From the NCBI RefSeq assembly GCF_000768355.1, contig NZ_AVPU01000005.1, forward strand, positions 62,001-126,000: DNA of 64,000 bases. The letters are read 5' to 3'. The position numbers were made by a program, and so were the translations under genes. The notes beneath the pieces are model-generated. The model was not told where the DNA came from. It saw only the letters and a program-made list of their open reading frames with translations, and made no database searches. The stretch's first letter is position 1; the number at the start of each line of letters is the position of its first letter. The stretch comes from Lysobacter daejeonensis GH1-9 (lineage in GTDB: Bacteria > Pseudomonadota > Gammaproteobacteria > Xanthomonadales > Xanthomonadaceae). Positions 7,807 to 18,144 of this stretch are shown here, in pieces.

Positions 7807-9006
7807 ATGACCACGATCGGTACGCCGTTGTCCTCGTCCGCCTTCCGCGTGCTGCTGCTGGGCTCCGGTGAGTTGGGCAAGGAGGTGGCGATCGAACTGC
7901 AGCGCTTCGGCGTGGAAGTCATCGCCGCCGACCGCTACGCAGACGCGCCGGCCATGCAGGTAGCCCACCGCAGTCATGTCCTGGACATGCTGGACGGTGC
8001 GGCGATCCGCGAACTGGTGGCCAAGGAGCGCCCGCACCTGATCGTGCCGGAGATCGAAGCGATCCACACCGAGACACTGGTGCAGCTGGAGCAGGAGTTC
8101 ACCGGTCGTGGCAGCCATTGCCGGGTGATCCCCACCGCGCGCGCCGCGCGCCTGACCATGGACCGGGAAGGCATCCGCCGGTTGGCGGCGGAGACGCTGG
8201 GCGTGCCGACCTCGCCGTATCGCTTCGTCGACACCAAGGACGAATACCTCGCGGCGATCGATGCCGTTGGCCTGCCGTGCGTGGTGAAGCCGGTGATGTC
8301 GTCCTCGGGCAAGGGCCAGAGTCTGGTGCGCAGCGCGGCCGACATCGATGCCGCATGGGATTACGCGCAGACCGGCGGCCGTGCCGGTGCCGGCCGTGCG
8401 ATCGTCGAAGGATTCATCGATTTCGATTACGAGATCACGCTGCTGACCGTGCGCCATGCCGGCGGCACCACGTTCTGCGACCCGATCGGCCACCTGCAGC
8501 GCGACGGCGACTACCGCGAGAGCTGGCAGCCGCAACCGATGTCGCCGCTGGCGCTGGAGCGCGCGCAGGAGATCTCGCGCAAGGTCACCGATGACCTGGG
8601 TGGGTGGGGCGTGTTTGGCGTGGAACTGTTCGTGAAGGGTGACGAGGTGTGGTTCAGCGAGGTTTCGCCGCGGCCGCACGACACTGGCCTGGTCACGCTG
8701 GTGTCACAGGACTTGAGCGAATTTGCCCTGCATGCCCGTGCCATCCTCGGGTTGCCGATCCCCGTGATCCGGCAGAAGGGCGCCGCGGCGTCGTGTGCGG
8801 TGCTGGCCGAAGGTTATGGCGTGCCGGTGTTCAGTGGCGTGGACAAGGTCCTCGTGCACGCCGACACGCAATTGCGTCTGTTCGGCAAGCCGCGGGTGGA
8901 AGGCTCGCGCCGCGTGGCGGTGACGTTGGCACTGGGCGACGACGTCGAGCAGGCGCGCGCCATAGCGCGTGACGCGGCGGCGGCCTTGCACATCGACCTG
9001 CGTTGA
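7807..9006 (+). CDS. purT: Formate-dependent phosphoribosylglycinamide formyltransferase
   Basis: A 399-residue ATP-grasp enzyme of purine synthesis that makes formyl-GAR from GAR, formate and ATP. It follows E. coli PurT along its whole length: [29 protein letters not shown] in pieces, [13 protein letters not shown], the VPEIEAI loop, [12 protein letters not shown] (ATP loop), [27 protein letters not shown], and [10 protein letters not shown] near the active site. The start MTTIGTPL at 7807 matches the E. coli N-terminus; an in-frame ATG at 7801 would add two residues. It is followed after 8 bases by a small hypothetical gene using GAGGAG. Confidence 0.95.
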   Translation: MTTIGTPLSSSAFRVLLLGSGELGKEVAIELQRFGVEVIAADRYADAPAMQVAHRSHVLDMLDGAAIRELVAKERPHLIVPEIEAIHTETLVQLEQEFTGRGSHCRVIPTARAARLTMDREGIRRLAAETLGVPTSPYRFVDTKDEYLAAIDAVGLPCVVKPVMSSSGKGQSLVRSAADIDAAWDYAQTGGRAGAGRAIVEGFIDFDYEITLLTVRHAGGTTFCDPIGHLQRDGDYRESWQPQPMSPLALERAQEISRKVTDDLGGWGVFGVELFVKGDEVWFSEVSPRPHDTGLVTLVSQDLSEFALHARAILGLPIPVIRQKGAAASCAVLAEGYGVPVFSGVDKVLVHADTQLRLFGKPRVEGSRRVAVTLALGDDVEQARAIARDAAAALHIDLR

Positions 9007-9014
9007 GGAGTTCC

Positions 9015-9446
9015 ATGGGTGACGTGACTGGATTTGCGGTCTTCTTCTTCCCCCAGGCGCTGGAGGCGTTGGGGGAGGCCATCAAGCCTTACCTGCAGGA
9101 AGGTCCGGCAGGCCCACACATCCTGTGCAGCGAGATCGACACTGGTGGCGCGCTCATCGAGATGACCATAGAGGCGCGCGACCTGGACGGGAAAACGGTC
9201 GAGCTGCAGCTGATGGTGCCGGTAAGCATGGTGCGGATGATCGTGTCCGCGCGTGGCGAGGCGGCGTTCGGTTTCGGCCCGCGCGTCGGCGCGCCCGTGC
9301 CGACCTTGCCGCCGGTCGGGCCCACGGCGGAGCCTGCGGCGGCACCGCCGCAGGCCGTGCCTTCACCGGCAACCCCCCAGACGCCGTCGCAAGTTCCTCC
9401 GTCGGGCCCGCCGGACACGTTGGGCGACCCGCCCAAGCCGGAGTGA
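9015..9446 (+). CDS. Hypothetical protein with proline-rich tail
   Basis: A 143-residue protein not recognised as a known family. Residues 1-90 look like a folded alpha/beta domain (GFAVFFFPQALEALGEAIKP, then LCSEIDTGGALIEMTIEARD and VELQLMVPVSMVRMIVSARG). The last ~45 residues are a low-complexity Pro/Ala/Thr tail, probably disordered. The ATG at 9015 follows GAGGAG directly behind the purT stop, so it is likely co-transcribed with purT. No signal peptide or membrane helix is convincing. The function is unknown. Confidence 0.7.
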   Translation: MGDVTGFAVFFFPQALEALGEAIKPYLQEGPAGPHILCSEIDTGGALIEMTIEARDLDGKTVELQLMVPVSMVRMIVSARGEAAFGFGPRVGAPVPTLPPVGPTAEPAAAPPQAVPSPATPQTPSQVPPSGPPDTLGDPPKPE

Positions 9447-9521
9447 CCTGCCCCGTGCACTGACGGGAGGGGCGGGCGCAGGCATCAGCGCTGACTGGAC
9501 AGCCGCGCCGCCGCAGGACGG

Positions 9522-10784
9522 TCAGTCGAGGGCGTGGTTGAAGTCCACCCACACCAGATGGTGGTCGCTGGCGCCGGCAAGGGCCGCATCGGGATCACCG
9601 CTGGCTGGCCAGAACACGCCATCGGCGAGCACGCGCAGGCCACGCGACGGCAACACGTAGTCCAGCCGCAGCGTGCCTGCCTTGGGCCCGAAGTCGCCGG
9701 TGTGGGCGGCGGTGTCGCCCTTGCGTGGAAGGCCTCCATCGGCGGCTCGTTCCACCGCACCCGCGCTGCGGGGAATGTGGTTGCCTTGCACGCGGGGATG
9801 ATCGAGCAACTGGCGGATCGCGCCCGGCATGCCATCGCCGTCGTCCGGATCGGCGTTGTAGTCGCCCACGATCACGAACTGCGCCTGCGCCGGCAGGCCC
9901 CCGCAGCGACCAGCGTCGTCGCACAGCCACGGCTGGCTGTCACCCGACACGTATTCCTTCCACAGGCGGATTTCGTCGAAGTTGCGCGCGCCGTTGCGGT
10001 TCTCCGGGCCATCGAACACCGGCGGGGTGGGGTGCGCGGCCAGCAGGTGCACGGTGCCGCCAGGCGTGCGGATCGGCACGTCCCAGTGCGACTTCGACGA
10101 CAGGCGCAGCTTCGTCCATGTCGCGGGTGCGTACCAGGCCTTTCCCGTGCGCGGATCACGCGGTTGCAGGGCTCCGGGCATGGTGCTCCAGCGCAGGTGC
10201 TGGAACGTGCGGATGGCCTCGCTTTCGATCGGGTAACGCGACAGCACCAGCATGCCGTACTGGCCAGGGTGCAGGCCGTAGCCCCAGGCATCGTTGCCGC
10301 GGCCCCGGCCATTGCCGCCGGCGGTGCCGTTGTTGTCCAGGTCCAGCCCGCTGGGTACGCCGGTGTTGACCGGCGCGAGGTAGCGGTACGGGTAGCGCAG
10401 GGGTTCGCCGCCCGCCTGCGCGACTTCCAGGTACTGGCGCTGGAACAGGTCCGCGGCGCGATGCGCGGCGTCGTAGTCGAATTCGTTGAGCAGCACGATG
10501 TCGGGGCGAACACGTTGCATCACCGCGGCAATGTTGCGCGCGTTGGCGTCCCCCGACTCCAGACGGCGGATCAGCCCGCCTTCCTCGTTGTCATACAACG
10601 ATGTGTTGTAGGTCGCCACGCGTACGGGGACCACCGCGCCCATCTGTTCCGCCATGCTGTTGGCCCATGCCTCCGGGTTGCCTTGGATGTTGACCCGCAT
10701 GCAACCAGCGGCCAGCGCAAGGATGGCCAGCGCCAGCAGCCATTGCGCGTGCCGGCGCAGTCCGCGGGATGTTGCGTGGGTCAT
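9522..10784 (-). CDS. Endonuclease/exonuclease/phosphatase family lipoprotein
   Basis: A 420-residue exported member of the EEP fold. The N-terminus [17 protein letters not shown] has a lipobox (LAAGC), so it is probably a lipoprotein. EEP landmarks: [25 protein letters not shown] (metal-binding Glu), [27 protein letters not shown] and the final [11 protein letters not shown]. It belongs to the phosphodiesterase-like secreted EEP group with the [14 protein letters not shown] calcium-type loop. The substrate is not predictable. The ATG at 10784 overlaps the stop of bpt as ATGA, so the pair is translationally coupled. Confidence 0.82.
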   Translation of the reverse strand: MTHATSRGLRRHAQWLLALAILALAAGCMRVNIQGNPEAWANSMAEQMGAVVPVRVATYNTSLYDNEEGGLIRRLESGDANARNIAAVMQRVRPDIVLLNEFDYDAAHRAADLFQRQYLEVAQAGGEPLRYPYRYLAPVNTGVPSGLDLDNNGTAGGNGRGRGNDAWGYGLHPGQYGMLVLSRYPIESEAIRTFQHLRWSTMPGALQPRDPRTGKAWYAPATWTKLRLSSKSHWDVPIRTPGGTVHLLAAHPTPPVFDGPENRNGARNFDEIRLWKEYVSGDSQPWLCDDAGRCGGLPAQAQFVIVGDYNADPDDGDGMPGAIRQLLDHPRVQGNHIPRSAGAVERAADGGLPRKGDTAAHTGDFGPKAGTLRLDYVLPSRGLRVLADGVFWPASGDPDAALAGASDHHLVWVDFNHALD

Positions 10785-11518
10785 GCATAGTCTCCGAAAT
10801 CCAGGTCGCGCCACCTGCGACCGTCGAAGCCTTCGAGCGGCCGGAAGCGGCGCTTGTAATCCATCTTGGGGTGCCTGGCGATCCAGTAACCCAGGTACAG
10901 GTGGGGGCGGTGCTCGCGTCTTGCCCACTCCAGTTGCTTGAGGATGGCCAGCGTGCCCAGTCCGCGCTCGCGCAGGTCTGGGTCATAGAACGTATACACC
11001 GCGGACAACGCGGTTTCGATGACATCGGTGACAGCTACGGCCAGCAGCCGGCCGTCCTCGCGCAGTTCGATGAAGCGGCCTTCGTTCCAGCTCCCTACCA
11101 GGAATTGGTCGAATTCCATCGCGCCGTGCGTGTCCATTCCGCCATCGTGGTGGCGTGCGGACAGGTAGCGGCGGTAGAGCGCGAAGTGTTCGTCGGTGCG
11201 CTCGGCGGGGCAGACGCGCATCTCCACCCGTGCATTGCGCGCCAGGCAGCGGCGCTGGCTGCGGTCCGCGGTGAAGCGGGCCACCGGGATGCGCACCGCA
11301 ACGCACGCGCGGCAGCCGGGACAATGCGGGCGATAGACGATGTCGCCGGAGCGGCGGAAGCCCCAGCCAAGGGCGAGCGGGTAGTGCGCGGCCATGCGTG
11401 GGTCGCGCGGGTCGAACACCAGGTCGCGGGCGATGCGGTCGGGCCAGTAGCCGCAGGGATGCTCGCCGGTGTGGAACAGGCGGAGGTCATCCGGCGGCGG
11501 CACGGGATTGTCGCGCAT
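10781..11518 (-). CDS. bpt: Aspartate/glutamate leucyltransferase (Bpt)
   Basis: A 245-residue aminoacyl-tRNA:protein transferase that adds leucine to proteins with N-terminal Asp or Glu, marking them for ClpS/ClpAP degradation. Seen: [40 protein letters not shown] in pieces, the cysteine motif [47 protein letters not shown], and [16 protein letters not shown]. These follow the xanthomonad Bpt proteins closely. The start [11 protein letters not shown] is at 11518. It is coupled by ATGA to the downstream EEP lipoprotein gene. Confidence 0.93.
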   Translation of the reverse strand: MRDNPVPPPDDLRLFHTGEHPCGYWPDRIARDLVFDPRDPRMAAHYPLALGWGFRRSGDIVYRPHCPGCRACVAVRIPVARFTADRSQRRCLARNARVEMRVCPAERTDEHFALYRRYLSARHHDGGMDTHGAMEFDQFLVGSWNEGRFIELREDGRLLAVAVTDVIETALSAVYTFYDPDLRERGLGTLAILKQLEWARREHRPHLYLGYWIARHPKMDYKRRFRPLEGFDGRRWRDLDFGDYA

Positions 11519-11646
11519 GGCATGAGCATAGCGCCGCGCGCGGGGCTGTGTGGCGTGCCGATTGCGGCAGCCAGGATGGCACGCATTCAGTCCCGGATCC
11601 CAACGACGGACGCAGTCCGATGTGGTCGACTGCGCTGCCCCCGGGG

Positions 11647-12477
11647 TCAGGTCGATACGTGGCGCAGCGTCTTCACCACCTTCCACTGGCCGTCGACGCG
11701 GCGCACTTCGAAGGTCTTGTAACGGGCCCACATGCGGTGGTGGTACGCGCTGAACTCCACCGTGCCGGCATCTGGCGCGGTGGGCCGGAAGGCGGTGACC
11801 TCGAGGATCTCCGCGTCCTTGCCCGAGGTGCCGTGGTAGCTGCCCTTCTCGACGTCGGGCACGCGCGCGCAGTGGGTCCCCGGTACGATCAGGTGGTCCT
11901 GGCTGCCCACGCCGCGCATCACGTCCGGCAAGGGGTTGCGGCCGTCGACCGACAGGCACACCACCGGCATCACCGTCTTCGGAATCTCGGCGTTGAGCAC
12001 GGCAATGGCGATACCATCCAGCGTGGGGGCGACGGAGCCATCGAACGGTGGCGAAGCCAGTTCCGGGGCCGGGGTCGCCGCCTGCTTGAGCGAATGCACC
12101 ATGGCCAGGCCAAGGATCACGGCGATGCCAAGCATCAGCCCGACCTTGATCCGCCACGCGCGCTTCTCGGCCGGGGATTTGCCATAGCGCTCCTCCTCGC
12201 TCCGGAACGTGGGCGTGAGGAAGCTGGATTCGCCGGGACGGGTGGAGTCGAGCAAGCCGGCCTGGCGCAGCAACTCGCGCGCGCGCACCTGGTCCTCCGA
12301 CTGCACCACCCACACCGCCGGCCGGACCGCGCTGTCCTCGCGGTAACTGAAGGTGCCGCGACGGTTGCCCTTGTAAGAGCGACCGTCGCTGATGCGCACC
12401 TCGATGCCGTCGTCGCTGAGCAGTTTGGCAACCGCCTCGACGTTTTCGATGCGGGCACTGCTGAAGACCTGCCGCAC
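11647..12477 (-). CDS. Pathogenicity-like DUF2007 membrane protein
   Basis: A 276-residue protein. The N-terminal ~80 residues are a DUF2007-like 'signal transducing' domain ([40 protein letters not shown]). One transmembrane helix follows (about 110-127, [19 protein letters not shown]), then a C-terminal domain likely outside the cytoplasm, ending [19 protein letters not shown]. Xanthomonad homologues are annotated 'pathogenicity-like protein' without mechanism. The start is GTG, three bases after the tesB stop, so it is in an operon with tesB. Confidence 0.75.
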   Translation of the reverse strand: MRQVFSSARIENVEAVAKLLSDDGIEVRISDGRSYKGNRRGTFSYREDSAVRPAVWVVQSEDQVRARELLRQAGLLDSTRPGESSFLTPTFRSEEERYGKSPAEKRAWRIKVGLMLGIAVILGLAMVHSLKQAATPAPELASPPFDGSVAPTLDGIAIAVLNAEIPKTVMPVVCLSVDGRNPLPDVMRGVGSQDHLIVPGTHCARVPDVEKGSYHGTSGKDAEILEVTAFRPTAPDAGTVEFSAYHHRMWARYKTFEVRRVDGQWKVVKTLRHVST

Positions 12478-12480
12478 CGG

Positions 12481-13371
12481 TCAGTCCTTGCCAGCGGCCG
12501 GCGCGGCGGGCTTCTGCACCACGCGGATCAGGCCTTCCTGCGCGGTACTGGCCACCAGGTGGCCATCGCGGTCGAAGATCTGCCCGCGGGCCAAGCCGCG
12601 ACCGCCCTGCGCGCTGGGGCTGTCGATGGAATAGAGCAGCCAGTCGTCGGCACGGAACGGACGATGGAACCACAGCGCGTGGTCCAGCGAGGCCATCTGC
12701 ACGTTGGGCTGGTAGTAGCTGATGCCGTGCGGGAAGGTCGCGGTGCCCAGCAGGTGGAAATCCGAGGCATAGGCCAGCAGGGCGCGGTGCAGCTCGGCCG
12801 CGTCGCCCACCTTTTCGGTCAGGCGGAACCAGACCTGCTGGTAGGGCGGGCGCTTGGGCGGGTTGAGCTCGTCGCGCGGGTACACGTGGCGGAACTCGAA
12901 CGGGCCCTGGCGGGTGAGCCAGCGCTGCACCTTGATCGGCAGGGTCGCCATCACCTCCGGAGGCACGGCCGCCGCCGGCTCGATGTCCTCGGGCTTGGGC
13001 ACCTCGGGCATCGACAACTGGTGCTCGCCGCCGTCTTCCTCCTTCTGGAACGAGGCGGCGAGGAAGAAGATCGGCTGGCCGTGCTGGATGGCGGTGACGC
13101 GGCGCACCGAGAAGCTGCCGCCGTCGCGGGTGCGGTCCACCTGGTAGACGATGGGCGCCTCGATGTCGCCGGCCTTGAGGAAGTAGGCGTGCAGCGAATG
13201 CGCCGTGCGCGGGTCCAGCATGGTGGCCTGCGCGGCCGACAGCGCCTGGCCCAGTACCTGCCCACCGAACACGTACTTGGTGCCGATGTCGCGGCTCTGG
13301 CCGCGAAACAGGTTGTCCTCGAGGCGTTCGAGCGAAAGCAGTTCGATCAGCTCGGAGACGTGGGATGTCAT
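12481..13371 (-). CDS. tesB: Acyl-CoA thioesterase II
   Basis: A 296-residue double-hotdog thioesterase that hydrolyses medium- and long-chain acyl-CoA. It aligns with E. coli TesB throughout: [75 protein letters not shown] (active-site Asp), [20 protein letters not shown] in pieces, and [11 protein letters not shown] (active-site Gln). The ATG at 13371 is standard. It is followed by the DUF2007 gene after a three-base gap. Confidence 0.95.
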   Translation of the reverse strand: MTSHVSELIELLSLERLEDNLFRGQSRDIGTKYVFGGQVLGQALSAAQATMLDPRTAHSLHAYFLKAGDIEAPIVYQVDRTRDGGSFSVRRVTAIQHGQPIFFLAASFQKEEDGGEHQLSMPEVPKPEDIEPAAAVPPEVMATLPIKVQRWLTRQGPFEFRHVYPRDELNPPKRPPYQQVWFRLTEKVGDAAELHRALLAYASDFHLLGTATFPHGISYYQPNVQMASLDHALWFHRPFRADDWLLYSIDSPSAQGGRGLARGQIFDRDGHLVASTAQEGLIRVVQKPAAPAAGKD

Positions 13372-13449
13372 GGGCGCGGGTGCCGTGGAATCTGGTCGGC
13401 CAGTATAGCGGGCGGGTCAGGGGCCTTTCCGTGGCGCTGCCCGGGCGGG

Positions 13450-14040
13450 TCAGGGGGGCGTCAGTGAGGGTTGCAGCCGCTCCAGCGGCACTGCCCGCAA
13501 CACCTGCGCCCACGGAAACCAGGGACCGGGGTCGCGTTTGCGCGGGACCATGCGCGACGGGTCGTCGCTGGCCTCGACCTCGGTGGTGTCCAGGTCCTCG
13601 TGGCCGGCGATCATTCGCAGGCCGGGATTCTCCGCGCCCAGCTGCCGTAGCAGCGCGATCAACGCATCGATCTGCACCGCCGGATAGGGCTCGTCCATGG
13701 TCTGGTGGCCGGCGGCCAGCCAGTCCGGATAGCGGCCGCGGTTGACCAGTTCGATGCCGATCGAGCGCGGGTTGTAGCCGCGGGTGTGGTGGGCTACACG
13801 CTCCACCGACACGTACTGGTGCACGCTGCCATCGCGGTCGACGTAGTAATGACCGCTGTTGCCGGTGCCCGAAGTGGGGTACAGCACCTCCTCGCCGTAC
13901 TGGCGCGCCATCGCCAGGTCCGGCAGTTCGGTGCAGTGGATCACCACCAGGTCCACCTGTTCGCGCGGACGGGCGTCCAGCCGCGCTTCATAGGGCAGCA
14001 GGTCGACGTGGATGTGCAAGAGCGGCAGGTCGGGCGGCAT
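13450..14040 (-). CDS. N-acetylmuramoyl-L-alanine amidase, AmpD-like (Amidase_2)
   Basis: A 196-residue zinc amidase that splits the amide between MurNAc (or anhydro-MurNAc) and the stem peptide. Seen: [13 protein letters not shown] with the first zinc His (about 37), [49 protein letters not shown], and [18 protein letters not shown]. There is no signal peptide, so a cytoplasmic recycling role like AmpD is possible, but xanthomonads encode several AmpD homologues and which one this is cannot be decided. It is divergent from the hydrolase/rlmKL operon. Confidence 0.85.
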   Translation of the reverse strand: MPPDLPLLHIHVDLLPYEARLDARPREQVDLVVIHCTELPDLAMARQYGEEVLYPTSGTGNSGHYYVDRDGSVHQYVSVERVAHHTRGYNPRSIGIELVNRGRYPDWLAAGHQTMDEPYPAVQIDALIALLRQLGAENPGLRMIAGHEDLDTTEVEASDDPSRMVPRKRDPGPWFPWAQVLRAVPLERLQPSLTPP

Positions 14041-14148
14041 GGGCCGGATGCTACCATTCGCCCCTGCACCGGAGCCTGCCGCGACGCGGCGCCCCCACGC
14101 CCGCTGCCCGTACTGCAGGCCCGACCTCGTCTCCCAGCCGGACCCTTC

Positions 14149-14676
14149 ATGCGCGGACACTGCATCCTCTCCCACGGTTTCGAAAGCGGCCCCGACGCCA
14201 CCAAGGTCACGGCGTTGGCCGAGGCGGCCGAGCGCGCCGGCTGGACGCACGAACGCCCCGATTACACCGACCTGGACGCCATGCGCGAGGTCACCGAGCT
14301 GGGTGACGTACCCGCGCGCCTGCGGCGCCTGCTGGCGCTCGCCCGCGCGGCCGCCGCCCGCGGCCCCGTGGTACTGGCCGGCTCCAGCCTGGGCGCGTAC
14401 ATCTCCGGCCTGGTCTCGCTGCAGGTGCCCGTGGCTGGCCTGTTCCTGATGGCGCCGCCGGTCCGCATGGGGCAGGCGCAGCCGTTGGCCGCCGCCGCGG
14501 TGCCCACGGGCATCATCCACGGTTGGCACGATGAGCTGATCCCCGCCACGCACGTGGTGGAGTGGGCCGCACCGCGCGCCGCCCGCCTGCTTTTGGTCGA
14601 CGATGGCCACCGCCTGTCCGAGCACGTGGACACCAGTGCCAGTGAGTTCGGCGCCCTGCTGGCCAGCCTGCCATGA
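14149..14676 (+). CDS. YqiA-like alpha/beta hydrolase
   Basis: A 175-residue small alpha/beta hydrolase of the YqiA/UPF0227 type. Catalytic triad candidates are the serine in [11 protein letters not shown], the aspartate in [11 protein letters not shown] and the histidine in [11 protein letters not shown]. The N-terminus [15 protein letters not shown] carries the oxyanion-hole HGF. It shows esterase-like features but the physiological substrate is unknown. Its stop overlaps the rlmKL start as ATGA (14673-14676), so the two are coupled. Confidence 0.82.
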   Translation: MRGHCILSHGFESGPDATKVTALAEAAERAGWTHERPDYTDLDAMREVTELGDVPARLRRLLALARAAAARGPVVLAGSSLGAYISGLVSLQVPVAGLFLMAPPVRMGQAQPLAAAAVPTGIIHGWHDELIPATHVVEWAAPRAARLLLVDDGHRLSEHVDTSASEFGALLASLP

Positions 14677-16904
14677 AGTTCTTCGCGAGCTGCGGCAAGG
14701 GCCTGGAATACCTGCTGGCCGATGAGCTGGTGGCGCTGGGCTGCACCCGCGCCACTGCTGCCATGGCCGGCGCCAACGTTGAAGGCACGCTGCAGGATGC
14801 GCAGCGTGCGGTGATGTGGTCGCGCCTGGCGAGCCGCGTGCTGTGGCCCATCACTGAATTCGACTGCCCCGACGAGCTGGCGCTGTACGCCGGTGTCGCG
14901 GCGGTACCGTGGCCCGAGCACCTGGCCTCCGGCCACACCCTCGCGGTGGATGCGCACGTGTCCGGCACCGCCATCACCCATGCCCGCTACGCTGCACAGC
15001 GGGTGAAGGACGCGGTGGTGGACGTGATGCGCGCGCAGACGGGCGCGCGCCCCGACGTGGACGTCGAAACGCCCGACCTGCGCCTCAACCTGGTGGTGCG
15101 CAAGGGGCGCGCGATCCTGTCGATCGACCTGGGCGGTGGCCCGCTGCACCGGCGCGGCTGGCGCCTGAAGCAGGGCGAAGCGCCGCTGAAGGAAAACCTG
15201 GCGGCCGCGGTCCTGCTGCGCGGCCAGTGGCCCAAGCGCCATGCCGAGGGCGGCGCATTGCTGGACCCGATGTGCGGCAGCGGCACGCTGCTGATTGAAG
15301 GCGCGCTGATGGCGGCCGACGTGGCGCCGGGCCTGCTGCGGCACGAGGGGCGCAGCCCGACGCGCTGGCGCGGCTTCGACAACGCCGCCTGGAGCGCACT
15401 GGTGGATGAGGCCCGCAAGCGCGAGACCGTGGGCCGCGCCGCCCTGAAGCCGGTGTTTTTCGGCAGCGACCTCGATCCGCACGCCATCCGTGCCGCGCGC
15501 GACAACGAAGTCATGGCGGGGCTGGTTGGTGTGATCCAGTGGAGCGTCGTCGATGTGTCGCAGTTGCCGTCGCGCGTGCGGGTGACGGGCGCCGCGACGT
15601 CGCCGGCGGATGCCGCGACACACGAGGGCACGTCGCTGCCTGCCACCGGTCTGGTGGTCTGCAATCCGCCCTACGACGCGCGACTGGCCGCCGATCCGGC
15701 GCTGTACCGCGCGCTCGGCGACGCGATGAAGACGGCGGTGCCGGGATGGACCGCCAGCCTCCTTTGCGGCGATGCCGAACTGGCGCGTGCAACCGGACTG
15801 CGCGCCTCGAAGACCTACCAGTTGTTCAACGGTGCGATCGAGTGCGCGCTGATCGTGGTCGATCCCATCCGTTCGGCGCGCGAGATGGCCCGCGAAACCG
15901 CCCTCGCCGAAGGCACCACTGAAGTGCGCCCGCTGTCGGAAGGCGCGCAGATGGTGGCCAACCGCCTGCGCAAGAACCTGCGCAAGCTCAAGGCGTGGCG
16001 CGAGCGCGAGCAGGTGACCTGTTACCGGGCTTACGACGCGGACCTTCCCGAATATTCAGCGGCCATCGACGTATACACCACCGATGAACCTACGCCGCGA
16101 ACTTTCCTGCACGTGCAGGAATACGCCGCGCCCGCGACCATCCCCGAACCCGTGCAGCGTCGTCGCCTCAACGAGTTGCTCGCCGCCGCGCGCGAGGTGT
16201 TCGGCGTGCCGCGCGAGCATGTGGCGCTGAAGACGCGTGCCAAGGGCAAGGGCGGCAGCAAGTACGGCCACTTCGACAGCCGCGGCGAGTTCATCGTCGT
16301 ACGCGAAGGTGACGCGCGTCTGCGCGTGAACCTGTTCGACTACCTCGATACCGGCCTGTTCCTCGACCATCGGCCGATGCGCCTGCGCCTGGCGGACGAA
16401 GCCCAGGACACGCGTTTCCTCAACCTGTTCGCCTACACCGGCGCGGCCACCGTGCACGCGGCGGTGGGCGGCGCGCGCAGCACCACCACCGTGGACCTGT
16501 CGGGCACGTACCTGCAGTGGTGCGCCGACAACCTGCAGGAAAACGGGATCGGCGGGCCGCGCCATCGCCTGATCCAGGCCGATGCGATGCGCTGGCTGGA
16601 AGAGGACAGCGGCGAGTACGACCTGGTGTTCTGCGACCCGCCCACGTTCTCCAACTCCAAGCGTGCCGACGACTTCGACGTGCAGGCCGTGCACGTGACG
16701 CTGCTGCGCGCCGCCATGGCGCGGCTCGCGCGCGATGGCGTGCTGTATTTCTCCAACAATTACCGTCGCTTCCGCCTGGACGAGGCTGCGGTGGCCGCGT
16801 TCGCCGAGTGCGTGGAGATCACGCCGCGCACCATTCCGCTCGATTTCGAGCGCGACGCACGGATCCATCGGTGCTGGCGACTGCGGCACCCCGGGGCGCG
16901 CTGA
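14673..16904 (+). CDS. rlmKL: Bifunctional 23S rRNA methyltransferase RlmKL
   Basis: A 743-residue fusion enzyme that methylates 23S rRNA at m2G2445 (RlmL half) and m7G2069 (RlmK half). The N-terminal THUMP domain ([17 protein letters not shown]) is followed by the first Rossmann methyltransferase with [15 protein letters not shown] and NPPYDARL (N331). The second methyltransferase shows [16 protein letters not shown] and DPPTFSNSK (about 655). Its length matches the family (E. coli 702). It is coupled to the upstream hydrolase and followed after one base by a GTG-initiated methyltransferase gene. Confidence 0.95.
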   Translation: MKFFASCGKGLEYLLADELVALGCTRATAAMAGANVEGTLQDAQRAVMWSRLASRVLWPITEFDCPDELALYAGVAAVPWPEHLASGHTLAVDAHVSGTAITHARYAAQRVKDAVVDVMRAQTGARPDVDVETPDLRLNLVVRKGRAILSIDLGGGPLHRRGWRLKQGEAPLKENLAAAVLLRGQWPKRHAEGGALLDPMCGSGTLLIEGALMAADVAPGLLRHEGRSPTRWRGFDNAAWSALVDEARKRETVGRAALKPVFFGSDLDPHAIRAARDNEVMAGLVGVIQWSVVDVSQLPSRVRVTGAATSPADAATHEGTSLPATGLVVCNPPYDARLAADPALYRALGDAMKTAVPGWTASLLCGDAELARATGLRASKTYQLFNGAIECALIVVDPIRSAREMARETALAEGTTEVRPLSEGAQMVANRLRKNLRKLKAWREREQVTCYRAYDADLPEYSAAIDVYTTDEPTPRTFLHVQEYAAPATIPEPVQRRRLNELLAAAREVFGVPREHVALKTRAKGKGGSKYGHFDSRGEFIVVREGDARLRVNLFDYLDTGLFLDHRPMRLRLADEAQDTRFLNLFAYTGAATVHAAVGGARSTTTVDLSGTYLQWCADNLQENGIGGPRHRLIQADAMRWLEEDSGEYDLVFCDPPTFSNSKRADDFDVQAVHVTLLRAAMARLARDGVLYFSNNYRRFRLDEAAVAAFAECVEITPRTIPLDFERDARIHRCWRLRHPGAR

Positions 16905-16905
16905 C

Positions 16906-17496
16906 GTGACCCGCAGCCGGCCGCGGACGCACCGGACGCCTTGGTGGACCTTCTTCCGCCAGTGGCTCCGCAATCCGCGCCGGACTGCGGCGGTGGCGCC
17001 GTCCAGCGCCGAACTCGCCAGGGCGATGCTGCGTGAGTTGCCCGCCGATGCGCGGCGCGTGATCGAGCTCGGTGGCGGTACCGGTGCGGTCACCGCCGCG
17101 CTGCTGGAGGCCGGCATCGGCAGCGACGGGCTGCTGGTGGTCGAGCTCAACGAAGAGCTGCATGCCCACTTGAGCGCGCGCTTCCCACGGGTTCGCATCG
17201 TGGAGGGCGACGCGAGCGACCTGTCGCACATCGCGGCCGACTACCTGGCGTCGGGGCCTGCGGATGCCGTGGTGTCCGGGCTGGGGCTGTTGTCCATGCC
17301 GCGCGAGGTCCAGCGCGGGGTCATGGCCGCGGCGTTTGAATGCATGCGCGCGGACGGCCGCTTCATCCAGTTCACCTATGGCCCCGCGGCACCGGTGGCC
17401 GAGGATGTGGCGGCGGAGCTGGGCCTGCAGGTACGACGTGGCGCGTTCGTGCTGCGCAACGTGCCGCCGGCGACGGTGTATGTCTACACGCGCTGA
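16906..17496 (+). CDS. PmtA-like SAM-dependent phospholipid methyltransferase
   Basis: A 196-residue class I methyltransferase. The FFRQWLRNPRRTAAVAPSSA N-terminus is typical of the bacterial phosphatidylethanolamine N-methyltransferase PmtA group. It is followed by the SAM motif VIELGGGTGAVTAALLE, LVVELNEELHAHL, VEGDAS, and GLGLLSMP in place of the usual catalytic loop. It would methylate PE towards phosphatidylcholine at the membrane, but the close KsgA-like variants make this uncertain. The start is GTG at 16906, one base after rlmKL, so it is co-transcribed. Confidence 0.75.
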   Translation: MTRSRPRTHRTPWWTFFRQWLRNPRRTAAVAPSSAELARAMLRELPADARRVIELGGGTGAVTAALLEAGIGSDGLLVVELNEELHAHLSARFPRVRIVEGDASDLSHIAADYLASGPADAVVSGLGLLSMPREVQRGVMAAAFECMRADGRFIQFTYGPAAPVAEDVAAELGLQVRRGAFVLRNVPPATVYVYTR

Positions 17497-17539
17497 ATTT
17501 CGTCCGGACAACCTCGGGCTGCCCGGCAACTGATCACCA

Positions 17540-17561
17540 GGCCGCGTCGATCGACGCGGCC
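17540..17561. repeat. 22-bp perfect palindrome between convergent genes
   Basis: GGCCGCGTCGA at 17540-17550 is followed directly by its exact reverse complement at 17551-17561. It sits between the convergent methyltransferase and secreted-protein genes. As RNA it would fold into a 9-bp GC stem with a GATC loop in either direction. No T-tract follows on either strand, so it could be a weak bidirectional terminator or a protein site. Confidence 0.5.
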
Positions 17562-17577
17562 AAGTGTCGTGCTTGCA

Positions 17578-18018
17578 TCAATTGCTGCTGAGCCGCTCGG
17601 TTTGGAAGCGAAGGCTCCGGGCCGTGGCGATCTCTTCCTTGAGTCCTTCGGCCGAGCTGGCCTGCAGCCAGATATGCGCCACGCGGCCGTCTGGCAGTTC
17701 CACCAGCGTCTCGCGTGTTTCCACGTTGGGCCGGCCGGCAACTTCGCTGCGGTACCAGTAGATGGCATGGCCGTCGATGGTGTCCTGCTCGACGCGGTTG
17801 CCGCGCTTGGGCTCGAACGGCGCCTTCGCCGCGATGTACACCCCGAATGCTTCCGTGCCATCGGCCCGCAATGCGCGGCAGAAATCGGTGCCGGCACCGG
17901 CGCGGTGTTCCCACGCCAGGACCGCGTTATCGGGCAGTTTCGGACAGCCGGCAGCCTCCTGCGCCTGGACGGCCCCCGCCGCAACCAACAAAGTCAGACA
18001 AAGGATTGGCTTGATCAT
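17578..18018 (-). CDS. Secreted hypothetical protein
   Basis: A 146-residue protein with a clear signal peptide (MIKPILCLTLLVAAGAVQAQ, cleavage after AQA). The mature part includes two cysteines (AGCPKLPDN and TDFCRALR) that may form a disulfide, then AFGVYIAAKAPF, HAIYWYRSEVAGRP and VAHIWLQASSAEGLKEEI. No family is recognised. The ATG at 18018 has GGGGGAA upstream. It is convergent with the PmtA-like gene and stands alone in transcription. Confidence 0.72.
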   Translation of the reverse strand: MIKPILCLTLLVAAGAVQAQEAAGCPKLPDNAVLAWEHRAGAGTDFCRALRADGTEAFGVYIAAKAPFEPKRGNRVEQDTIDGHAIYWYRSEVAGRPNVETRETLVELPDGRVAHIWLQASSAEGLKEEIATARSLRFQTERLSSN

Positions 18019-18144
18019 GGTCGTTCCCCCTGGACACAGCCGCGACGCGGTTGTGATTTCGACCATAAAGCACAAATGGGGTCATTGACAAATAGCTAAC
18101 AATCAGTTTCGGGTGCAACCGCCGGGGCAGTCCCCCGGCGCCGG

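Noticed and set aside
10781..13513. A 910-codon minus-strand frame apparently fusing a long Arg/Ala-rich protein to Bpt
   Set aside because: Only the last 245 residues are Bpt. The upstream part overlaps tesB and the DUF2007 gene in another frame and resembles no protein.
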